A DNA stretch of 64,000 bases, taken from assembly GCF_023159225.1 (NCBI RefSeq), contig NC_063176.1, positions 12,516,463 to 12,580,462 on the forward strand, read 5' to 3'. The position numbers and the translations under genes are program-made. A model generated the notes under the pieces. The model was not told the origin of the DNA, did no database searches, and worked only from the letters and a program-made list of their open reading frames with translations. Shown in pieces: positions 48,416 to 59,672 of this stretch; position 1 is the first letter of the stretch; each line of letters starts with the position of its first letter. The stretch comes from Perognathus longimembris pacificus. Its lineage: Eukaryota > Chordata > Mammalia > Rodentia > Heteromyidae.

Positions 48416-51093
48416 CTAGAAAGGGGGGAAAAAAAAACAAAAACAAACCTCAGCTGGGGATATCCTAGAAATTTAAGAAATATCAACACTGAATATAAGC
48501 CAACCCTTCAGATTTAAAAAAAAAAATAGTAACCACAATTATGAGCAATATGCCATGGACAGAAAGAACTGCTTTTACTTATTCTAACACAAGATAGTAA
48601 GGAAGTATTCAAATTCTTCAGTTTCATCAAGTGTTTTTCTGGAGGATTCTGACAAGAATGTTTTCAAAATTAATAATGTAAGTGAAGAACAACTAGTACA
48701 ATTATGTTTTCTATTGGGTTGTTTAAATCCTTCTCAGGCGAGTTCCAGAATATTCCAAGGATGCAAAATGTCTCAATCTAAAACTATTAAAGTGATCCAA
48801 AAATGTACAATAGTCAAGTAATTCTCTTTTCTAAATTAACTTCCTCAGGTTAAGTGTATGTATTTTAATTAAAAAAGTACATTTTAAAAACAGGCCTCCA
48901 ACTTAGAACTGCTTTTCCTTTTCCTGTTCCACAGATTATCCTTAATTCATTCACTACTCCCAAGGTCTCCTTTCCCACCAGGAAAGCAGCCTAACAATTT
49001 ACAGGAAAAGAAAAAGAAAAAATTTTTTGATGAATTGCTATTACCTAGTATAATGTTTCATGAATAAATTTTAGTAACCATTTCAGATATCTTCTTCAAA
49101 AATCTTCTAAGGCACTATATTTCACTACTTTTATGGAGAATCATTTTCCCAAGTTCATTATGTGTTTTCAGCTCCTTCTATGGAAGTTCATACCCTTTTT
49201 ATAGCCCTATTGTCTTGTAGTAAATAGTGTTCCACAGGCAGGAGGAACCAAGCAATAATTTTAAAAAGAGGAGCCATGTAAGAGAAAGTAAACAGAAAGC
49301 CAACATTCTCTCATCTTATCAATTGTCTAACAAACCACCCTGACCACTTCATGTGCTAATCTTTATTCCTTTCAAAAACACATATACACATTCAGACACA
49401 CATATTCACACAAATGCACATATTAGCATAGGAATAATATATAAAAAGTGGAAAAATCTGCCCAGAATGGCAAAATAAACCTATCTTCTTGCTCATATTC
49501 TTTCTCGTACAATAAAGTGATCTGAATTCTTGGTAGTGCTTAGGTTAGGACTCAAGAGTTTTATACTCGTTGGGTAGGTGTTCTGCCAACTGAACCACAA
49601 TCCAACCTATGATCTGAACTTTTAAATATATTTTTTAGTTTACAATTAAGTTCAACTACATTCCACAACTCTGATATATATGTGAAAATTTGTTTCTGGC
49701 CTACTTAGCTGCGGTTTAGTTTTTATAGAGTGAAGCTTGTAATGATAAACTACACATTTAAAAGCAATCTCAATGTGTTTGTAAAGCCAACAGGTTTCGT
49801 GCTCTTACCACATATTTAAAATATATATTGTACATTGAAGTTTCATTACAAAAAAAATTTACACTAAAATCTAAAACTGTACAATGGAAATAGAGTAAAC
49901 CTCTGATGTTTACGATGTACCAAATCCTGGTTTAATCTTCAACACTGCGAGACACATACACATCCAGGAGACTAAGTCCTGTCTTACTTTAATTATGTGC
50001 CTTGATAAGTTTATGAACACAGTAACTGAATGGCTGTATTTTCAACATGCAATATAATTTAAAAAATTACGAATATTGGTTCTGTATACAATAATCCTAT
50101 ACTTGATCAAAACTTAAAAATATGTTTTAAGACAGTTTTTCATAAATTTTGACAGCCAAGTAAATAACAAATGTTAACCACATACATAAACTATATGCTA
50201 GCCATTTCTTTTATATTTTAATATTGTACCAACTCCCATAATTCCTTTTACCAATTAATCATTATTCAACAGAACTTAGTAAGTCATGTTTTGTACTACA
50301 TTAACACTGTTACTTTGGGGCTGATTACATTTCCTAAGATGAGATATAAAAGTATTCCCTTGAGTATATTTTGGTAAGGAAGCTACAGCAGAAGCAGATT
50401 TTGTGGCCACGAAAATCTCTCAAGCTTATTTAGATCACCACCAGAGCACAGAGGAAAATGCAGCCTGTCTTGTCTGTCTGTTGGACTGATTTCTTGAATA
50501 CACTGAGTAGGGAAGGCAAATGCACTCACAATGCATGTTACTGAGACAAAAATCTTTTTTCAAACACAGCCAGGAACCTAGAAAGAATAGTCACAGAGGA
50601 GGCAGTGTTGGCTAAGTACACAGCCAGGTGTAAGGGCTCTAGCAGAGGTGACTTATAGTCATCTTCAGGAGCTGTACAGTATGAAGAGACAGCCGAAGCA
50701 AGAAAGCATCAGCTGGAAACCCATGAAGTCCACACAATACTTAGTTTCTACTAATTCTTTGAAAGTATAAATACATAAAGTATTTAAATTATGTATTATT
50801 AAAAAGTCTTTGACCAGTTGTATATAACTAAAAATAACCTGAAAAATAAATAGAGATATTTTATTATTTTTGATGACAATATATTCTTTATTTGATTGTA
50901 TATGTTATATACAGAGGGGCTACAGTTATATAAGTAAGGAAATGAGTACAATTCTTGGTATTTTAAAGGTCAGAGTCAAAGAAAATAAAGGTGCCTGAGG
51001 ATCAATCCTATTTGATATTTTAGGTGATTTAGTAGGGAGGAATAAAGCGAAATCTTCAGATTGGAAATGGCATTTACACATTCTCATAGTAAA

Positions 51094-51232
51094 CAAAACA
51101 AAACAAAACTAGCAAGAATAATGTTCAGACATTTCATGAAGTTCTAAGTAAGTAATGACATCATAAACCACAAAACAAAACTAGCAAGAATAATGATCAA
51201 AAATTTCATGAAGCTCTAAGTAGGTAATGGAG
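51094..51232. repeat. Diverged tandem duplication, 72-bp period
   Basis: CAAAACTAGCAAGAATAATG recurs 72 bp later. The following CATTTCATGAAGTTCTAAGT aligns with AATTTCATGAAGCTCTAAGT, and both copies end AGTAATG or GGTAATG. Confidence 0.9.
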
Positions 51233-51317
51233 GGGAAGGAGAAGGGAATCCCAAGTGCACATGAAATGCTCTACATGAAGTAATAGTTTCTCATCTTTTA
51301 GTGAAAAGTCACAAAGA

Positions 51318-51545
51318 AGCCAGGTGCTGGTGGCTCATGACTGTAATCCTAGCTGAGATTCAAGAGGCTGAGATCTGAGGATGGAGGTTCAAAGTAAGCC
51401 TGGGGGAAAAAAAATCTGTGAGACAATATCTCTAGCCAAGCAAGCCAAAGGGGAAGATGTGGCTCAACTGGTAGAGTGCCAGCCTTGAGCAAAAAAGCCA
51501 AATAAGAGTATGAGTTCCTGAGTTCAAGCCCCAGTAACAGTCCAC
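51318..51545 (+). repeat. B1-dID-like dimeric SINE
   Basis: AGCCAGGTGCTGGTGGCTCA to CTGAGTTCAAGCCCCAGTAA, with a short CA-rich end. Confidence 0.87.
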
Positions 51546-52189
51546 ACACACACACACGCAAACTACAAGTTTTCATAGGCAATAGCAGAGCAAACCACTA
51601 CTTATACAATAATTAAATGACAATAATAAATTTCCTGATGCAGAAATCAGGGACAAAAATTATTATGTATACCCCCTTGTAGAAGCCATGTAGCATCTGA
51701 TAGGGCACTACACCAGAATAATTTTCCAAGGGAAAAACACAGAACTGAAATGATTCCCACAAAGAAAATTAAGGGAACCCAACGGCCTTTCTGGAAGAAC
51801 AAAAGGCACTTAACTAAATTAAAATAACATTTCACTCCACTTTACTAACAGCAGCTGAAAGTTGTTATCACTTAAATTTCTAAAACAATTATTTAAGGAA
51901 GTTCAGAAATTATACAATGAAAGAATATCTTGGGTAAGTAAAAAATATACCTCCAATCCTTGAAGGTTTTAAGAAAAATCAGAAATAAGCAGAAGTTTAC
52001 TCCAAAGCATTTGACTATATTCTGCTCCAAATGTGACTATGTAGGGATAAATCACTGATGCCACTGTCACCAATGAACAACTACTAGTCCTATCAAATGC
52101 ACCTTTCTCTATTGTTTTTAAATCTTGTAATAGACTATATAATGTCACCTAAGAATCAACAAAATCCTTATCAAAACTCCAACTTTTTT

Positions 52190-53051
52190 TTTTTTTACAG
52201 AAACAGAAAAGCCAGACCATCAGGTTCCTATGGAATTCATAGAGCATTTTTAATTAGCCAAACAAGTCTTGAAAAAAGAATGAAGTAATGGTTTCACTTC
52301 TTGGTTCTTAAACTTACTATAAAACTACAGCAATCAAAGCACTATGGATTTAGCACAAGGTAGACCTTCAGGCCAAGAGAACAGAGTTGCGAGTGCAGAA
52401 ATAATCTATAAACCTATGGTAAATTGATTGCTGATAGTTACTAATCTAGACTATCCTTCCACAGCATCTTGCAAAAATGGTGTCGAGATGCCTGAACTTC
52501 TTAAAAAAGGATGAAGCTGGACATCTCCCTCATCCCGTATGCAAAGATTAAGTAAAAAATGGATCAGGAACCTAAATTTTGAACCCAAACCATGAAATTC
52601 TTAACAACAAAAACCAGTAACTTGGCAATGGATTCCTACACAGGATAGCAAAAGAAATGGATAAATTGGACTTCACCAAAAACTGTACCAAAAGACATTA
52701 AGAGGAAAATGCTTGACAATCTCTATACTAGAAGAAAACGATGGCAAATCACCCCTAAAATATATGGAGAATTCCTAAACTGAACAACAAAAAGCTAATA
52801 CAACTTAAAAGTGTCAAAGGGTGCTGAGCATCATATGATGCCTATAATCTCAGCATTCAGAAAATAGAGGCAGAGAACTGAGGGTTCAAGGCCAGCATGG
52901 GCTAGCCCCTGTCTCAAGAAATAAAAAGTGAGCAAAACGAGAAAGTGGTAAAGGAGACCAGGGGATGGAGGGTGGGGTGGGATGGGGAAGTAAGCACTCA
53001 AGAGCAGAATGGCTACCCAGAATTCAGGAAGCCAAAAGTTCAATCTCCAAC

Positions 53052-53106
<55 letters not shown>

Positions 53107-53860
53107 CATTAAAACAGACATCTCTTCAAAGAAGATACATGAGTACTCAAGACGTAAAAATGTTGAAAGTTGCACAACTTTCTATTTCATACTTGAAACT
53201 AAATACGAAAAAGACAGAAATATCAAGATGGCTATAGTTTATAATTTAGAGGAAGAAAGAGAAAGGGGCTGTGGAGAACTGTGAACATGTACACTGCTGG
53301 TGAAGATATAAAATGTTAAACTCAGAACTACCTAGCAGTTCCTTCTCTAACTACTGAAAAGCAGATACTCACATGGCCATGCATCAAAATTACTGCTACA
53401 ACATCATTCACAAACCACAAGTGAATACACAAGATGTGAGGAACACAATCAATATAGTTTAGGGCAGAAAAATGAGTAGACCTACACAATTAAGATTATG
53501 CTAAAATATAGATGAACCTTGAGAACACTACACTAAGACTACAAAGCCAGTCACAAAAGTATAAGTATCTTATGCTCCCACTTATGTGAAATGTTCAGAA
53601 GAAGCAAATACATACCAAAAGAAAGTAGGTAAAGGTTACCCAAGTCTGGGGACAGCAGAGAGCTTCATGGTCAGGTTGTTTGGCAATTTAGAAAAGTTTT
53701 GGAAACATGCAATGTTCTTTGGATGTGCTATAGTATGAATGTAACTAATGACACCGATTCATAGGTAATTTTACATTTATAAAGGGTTAAAGTGACATTG
53801 CTGATATATTTGTAACACAATAAAACAAATCTCATCACAGAAACTATTGAAAAGATACTT
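52190..53860 (+). repeat. L1 fragment interrupted by B1-like sequence and a CA repeat
   Basis: The first part (about 52190-52800) has the ORF2-like run AAAACTACAGCAATCAAAGC, AAACCATGAAATTCTTAACA and GGACTTCACCAAAAACTGT. A B1-like element follows (52812-52925), then (CA)n (53054-53105). From 53106, ACATCTCTTCAAAGAAGATA continues the L1 where it left off. The frames are full of stops. Confidence 0.8.
53054..53105. repeat. (CA)n microsatellite
   Basis: Twenty-six CA units. In the RAPGEF2 transcript sense this is a (UG)n tract. Confidence 0.97.
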
Positions 53861-53884
53861 GTGTTATGGCTTTAGATTTTCACT

Positions 53885-53923
53885 CACACACACAGACACA
53901 CACAGACACACACACACACACAC
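53885..53923. repeat. Imperfect (CA)n repeat
   Basis: CA units interrupted twice by CAGA. Confidence 0.92.
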
Positions 53924-54338
53924 GCTGGATTTGAGTACTAAAAGTAGGAGCTGTACTTTGACCAATGAAGTCAAAGGAAAAAGTTCCAGTTGGATGACTG
54001 AAATATGCTACTGATAAACCCAGAAACAAGCTTATTTCTATGAGTATTCAGAAATGATGTGACAGAGGTCATGAGTAAAAGAAGTAGCGACAAGAAAGTA
54101 AACAAACATGACAGAGACTTTAAATGAGTACTCTGCAAGAATCAACTATACTTAAATATTTCTTTAACCCATCATCAATCTTAGGATCAAATATTTAAGG
54201 TTCCCAGTCTCTCTCATGTTATTTCATATTATTTTTCCAACTTCCTTTTTAAAATGTTCACTACACATATAATAAATACAATGAATTATACCAACATCAA
54301 AAATAAGCTTCAATGCAGAGTTGATTAAAAAGAAATGA

Positions 54339-54571
54339 GGGCTGGGAACATGGCCTAGTGGCAAGAGTGCTTGACTCATATACATGAAAGCCCTGGGTTC
54401 GATTCCCCAGCACCACATATACAGAAAATGGCCAGAAGTGACGCTGTGGCTCAAGTGGCAGAGTGCTAGCTTTGAGCAAAAAGAAGCCAAGGACAGTGCT
54501 CAGGCCATGAGTTCAAGGCCCAGGACTGGCCTAAATAAATAAATAAAAGTTAAATAAATAAATAAATAAAA
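54339..54571 (+). repeat. ID-type SINE with (AAAT)n tail
   Basis: A full-length copy beginning GGGCTGGGAACATGG, with a tetramer AAAT tail. It faces the copy at 54978 in the opposite orientation, about 400 bp away. Confidence 0.9.
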
Positions 54572-54963
54572 ATTAAAAACTAAAAAAAAAATGACAAGAT
54601 ATGTCCCAATTCTTAAGCAGTTTATGTTCTGTAGATCAGAACACAAACAGCATAATGCAATGAAAGATGACAGAAGTGAATTCTTCCCATTGAGGTAGAT
54701 TCTCAGTGGCGAGGCCTACTTACTAGCTAGTGGACTGAAAAAGACAAATCAGCACTTAGAAAACAGAAAGCAATTCAAACTCAATTCAAATACAGCAACC
54801 ATCAAGACCTGTAAAGTTATCCTGTAAGAGTGAAAGATCTGAATGTCCCATGTGTCTTCAGGCAGCTACTGCCTGAACTTCAACTACTTAGATATCTGCT
54901 TCTTTGAAATGGCACTCAAATACCACATATAATGAGATAAACAAAGATATTTATATGTCTGTG

Positions 54964-55195
54964 GCTCCTTGATTTTTTTTTTTTTTCCCCAGTCGTGGGC
55001 CTTGGACTCAGGGCCTGAGCACTGTCCCTGACTTCTTTTTTGCTCAAGGCTAGCACTCTACCACTTGAGCCACAGCACCACTTCTGGCCATTTTTTATAT
55101 ATATGGTGCTGGGGAACTGAACCCAGGGCTTCATGTATACGAGGCAAGCACTCTTGCCACCAGGCCATATTCCCAGCCCCTGCTCCTTGATTTTT
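54964..55195 (-). repeat. ID-type SINE with 14-bp target-site duplication
   Basis: A reverse-orientation copy flanked by perfect GCTCCTTGATTTTT repeats at 54964-54977 and 55182-55195. Confidence 0.95.
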
Positions 55196-57209
55196 AAAGA
55201 GTTTATTTTTTAACTCCAAATTAAAATACTTTTAAAGTCATCTAAGTAATTTCATTCATTGTGTGTGCGTGTGTATGCGTGTGTGTAGAACAGTGATATA
55301 TCCATCTGTACATGTATATTGAAACATACATGTAAACAACTGTCTTTCAAAAGCAACAAAGGCAGGTAACAGGTGTCTCAAACTCAACCCAACCATTTAA
55401 AAATCTACTAGCTCCTCCTGTACTCCTTTAATAAGAGGATGGAAAGTTAGGAGATAAATAGTAAAGAGGAAAAAATCTGGCATGTTATGTTTTTATAAAT
55501 ACTGATATACTTCTTGTTCCACACAGCATGGGAATGTAATCACTGTCTACTTTCAGCCCTCCTACATTGTTCTGTTCACACACTACACAGCTTGACTTTC
55601 AACTAATAGTCTCTATGCAATTCTGAAACATCCTTATAATCTTAACTATAAGATGACAACTCACTGTTCAAGCAGGTCCATATCTCTTAATCTAGTAGTT
55701 CTCTGCCATATTAAAACAACAACAAAAATTAAGGCCACCATCAAATGATGGGTGGAAAAAAAAAATCACAGGTAGATTATTCCTATTGTTTGTTTGTGCT
55801 CTCCTTAACAGAACTGGAGAGAACCACTGCTCCAAAAAGCAGTCCACACCCCTAACTCTGCTCTCTCGTTAAAGCTTTTTCCTAAGATATTTGTACAGAG
55901 TAATTTAAAAATTAAGTACCACAAATAAATCAGTTCTTAAAACTGAAATAAACTAAGGAAAATATTTCATAGGTAAAAATCTTAATAAAAAAATATTTTA
56001 CTAACCCATCACCCCCATATTGTAAACCAGAAGAAGAGCCTGCTATACTTTCCTTCAAGTTCAAGACTGAAAACCAGAAAGCACAAATGTCTTACCTAGT
56101 TTTGTAAATTCCCACCGGACATAAGGCAGTGGACAGGGTACTTAAGGCCAACTGGTCCTAAATTTCAGTGATCACATTTTTCCCACCCAAGGGAAGTCAA
56201 GAACACTTCTAACAGTGTGCATTTTCCAGGAGAGGCAGGGCCTGGCACAGAAGCCTCAGTGTCTCTAACCCTGCCCTTTGTATGGGCCTCTCCATTCTCC
56301 GTGAGTCAGAACTGCTTGTCAGAACTGCTGGGAGGAATTTAATTTCTCAGTACCGGAATGTAAATGTATTCACCTCAGGCTATAGGCAGCAAAAGCACTC
56401 ACAGCAGTCACTGAGATTATACTGGGGTAGGCAATCCAAATCATTCCTTTAAAATGTGGCACTACCGGTTATCATTTTCCACACCTTCATTTCTAGAAAA
56501 TGACAGTTACTAATTTTACTCTTCTTAAAAAAAAAATCTCCAGACTAGTCTGACAGTCCTAAACAAAAATCCTACTTGTTCACTGGGGACTTAAAAAAGA
56601 GATGTACATACCACTAACCTTTAGATTACACAGCAGCAATCGCGTTGGGATTTAAAAAAGAAAGTAACAACAGCAAGACGCCTAAATTTCATTCTCAAAA
56701 TCAGTATAATATATAGGTTAAATCTTAACAGAAGTACAAAGTAGACTGAAAGACTTGCCATAAAAATGCATGTAAAAATATTTTGGTTTCACTCACTGTA
56801 ACAAATGCTAACATTTAACAGCTATTTACAAAACAAAACCATACACAACAAATATACCTATGTGCATACATTACAAACTGTTTCTAACGAATAGACTTTA
56901 ACTTGCTAATCTTCCAGAAGTATTTGAAAAACTAACACACACTTAAAGAACCACCAAATGTCTTCCATGGTTCATTTATAAACACTCCAACAATAAATAT
57001 CACCAAGTATACTTTGCTGGGGTCTACCACAGGGAAACCTATATTTGACCTTTACTTAAAAGAACAGAACACAAAAAATTACAAGCCAGAGCCTCCTCCC
57101 TGTATCTCCCCTCACCCTGCTCATTCCTCCGTAGTTTGTTGCCTATGTAACTGACAGAGAAGTGTTAACATTTGTATTTACACTACCAACATTTTAATTT
57201 CATAAAAAC

Positions 57210-57490
57210 AAGCCGCTAACCTGCTCTATCTTCAGTATCTTTGAAGCGCCAGCAACAGCAATTGTGCAATAGTGCCGCCGCCACCTCCTATAGGAGCTGG
57301 TTTTTCCGCAGCCCCAAGCCCTTCCATTTCCCTGTGTGCTTTCTCCCGGGGAGCCCATGCAGCTTCTAGGGCCGGCAGCTCTCGTGCATAGCCAACATTC
57401 CTTCTGAAGGCTCATTTCCTGCTCGGCTGACCCACCCACCTCTCCAAGCTGCAGGACATGTGACGTATGTTGTATGGGCACTCTTTCCGC
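57210..57490. promoter_or_regulatory. GC- and CpG-rich patch with a TGACGT motif
   Basis: About ten CpG dinucleotides fall in 280 bp, in a window where CpG is otherwise rare. A CRE-like TGACGT lies at 57461-57466. The minus-strand frame 57200-57481 is open for 93 codons but matches nothing I know. The patch could be an alternative promoter with an untranslated first exon, or an enhancer. It lacks a clear TATA box. Confidence 0.35.
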
Positions 57491-58748
57491 ATACCAGCCT
57501 CATGACCTCAGCAGCCCTGTGACAGACCCTCTTTATCAATTTCTATTAATTCTTCCTTTCCTCTCTGAGTCCAGGGAACTCTGCAGTAGGCGCTGAGTCT
57601 TCAAGGTCAAATGCTTAGATGAGCTTGCAATGCTATTTTTCTTATTTAAATTTACTAAAGCTGTGCTAAGAACTAGTTAGTTGCTCTCCACCAAAAAAAT
57701 GCTGAGTTGTATACCTTGCCTGGGGGATTACTGTAGCAGACAAGTGTAAATTTAAATCCACACAGTACAGGAAAAGTTGAAAGAGGCTGTTTGCTCTTGC
57801 TTTTCCCCTTCAAGAGAAAAAAGGAGGCTCTTACCTCAGCTGTACTGGAGTGAATGAAGAGAGTAAACAGTTTTTCTCTCCTGCCACAAGCTAAACCAGC
57901 AAAAAGCCAACAGGAACAATTACACTTTGGTAGTGTCTATGTCCTCGTGACCAAAGTGCTAGAGGACAGCTCAGCTAAACTGATCTGCTGCTATCCGTCT
58001 ACACAGTGGCACCAACAGGTCTGCTGATCACAGTGCTTCAGGGACACAGAGGGCTGCTAACCATAACAGATTTTCCCTTTAACATGTAGACACCTGCCTC
58101 CATGAACTGTCCCCCATTTCAAGGAGCAAACCTAGCTGCTGTGAGTTGAACAGAGAAGGAAGCTTAGTTCTTAATATTTTATCTACGAAAGACCCAGTGT
58201 TTACAAAACTCACTAAAACAGCAAAATAAACAATGGCACTGATAAGACATAAATCATTCTATATAGTTAATTAATGAGAAAAACATTAAAGTGAATTAAA
58301 GAGTAATGCAGAGTGGCTCCCCAACATTAAGAACATAAATTACCTGAGAGGCAACTAACTACACATCTGAATTATTTAAAAAGGTTAGATAAATAAACAA
58401 ATTTTGGATTATAATATATACATATTATAGTATGCACTGCCAAAAGTTACTATGAGGCTACACAAAGACAGGATGGTTTTAATATAAGAATTCACAGAAT
58501 AATAGGAGAGGTTCCAGAAAAAATAATTTTATGGCTAAATATTTTATCTAAATAATTGTAAATATTACAATTAGATTATTGATTTTCAACAAGTATGTTG
58601 AGGCAATCCAAGCTATGAGAAGTACTGAATGTCCAGTTATAAAAATGGGAAACCTTAATATTTACCTCATACCATTCAGAAAATTTAAGTAAAAATGGAA
58701 CTCAGACAAAAATAGAAGGTCTGAAAATACTAAGTTTCTTTTTCTTTT

Positions 58749-58965
58749 TGCCAGTCCTGGGTGCTGTCCCTGAGCTCAGGCTAATGCTCTACCACTTGAG
58801 CCACAGCACCAGTTCCAGCTTTTTCTGAGTAGTTTACTGGAGATAAAGTTTACTGGAGATAAAGACTTTCCTGCTCAGGCTGGCTTTGAATGGCAGTCCT
58901 CAGATCTCAGCTGGCTGAGGAGCTAGGATTATAGTTGTGAGCCATGGGCACATAGCTCCAGCTTC
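58749..58965 (-). repeat. B1-dID-like dimeric SINE, reverse, with internal 17-bp duplication
   Basis: GCCAGTCCTGGGTGCTGTCC to GAGCCATGGGCACATAGCTC. GTTTACTGGAGATAAA is repeated in tandem near 58840. Confidence 0.82.
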
Positions 58966-59438
58966 TAGGTTTTTTTTAAAATATCCAAAAATGCTAAAGA
59001 ACTAAAGCAAAGTTATTTTAATGAAGATACACATTAACACACTAATTTACAGCTATAAAATATAATAAGACACGTCATCAATAAAGATAAAAAGGTTTTC
59101 TGATCTGACTCAAGTGATTTTAAAGTGGGATGTTAAAGAGTCACCTAATGCTTAGATAGCTCTACAACTGAATGATCATTCAATACCCAAAATTCTATTT
59201 TATATTTAATTGCAAAAAAGTCATAAATATGTTAGGTGTTACTAAAGAAAATGTTAGGTGTTACTAAGAAAACAATGTTTTTAGTTTAACATTTCAACTG
59301 AACTATAATTCAAAATATTAACTGGTAGTAATATGTAGTATTTAAATTCTTACAAAAAAGTATTGATTTACATACCTAAGTTATTGTTTCAACTAGTGCT
59401 TTTAAGTAATTTACACCGTTATTTTAAAAAAAAATTAA

Positions 59439-59672
59439 GCCAGGTGCTGGTGGCTCACAATAGTAATCTTAGCTACTCAGGAGACAGATCTGAACATCGC
59501 CAGCCTGGGCAGAAAAATCTATGAGACTCTATCTCCATTTAAAAAAAATCCACTGAGAAACCAGAAGCAAAGCTGTGGTTCAAGAGGTAGAGCACTAACC
59601 TTTTAAGCACAAAAGCTCTAGGACAATGTATCCAGACAGGCCCTGGATATAAGCCTGGACTGATACCAAAAA
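59439..59672 (+). repeat. B1-dID-like dimeric SINE
   Basis: AGCCAGGTGCTGGTGGCTCA to an A/G-rich tail. The right half is diverged. Confidence 0.82.

Noticed and set aside
52831..53284. Open frames with Cys-Val or His-Thr repeats
   Set aside because: They are translations of the (CA)n microsatellite at 53054-53105 plus flanking L1 and B1 debris.
56095..56112. Donor-like ACTAG|GTAAGA on the minus strand
   Set aside because: The upstream frame does not give the expected RAPGEF2 residues, and no acceptor with a convincing pyrimidine tract pairs with it.
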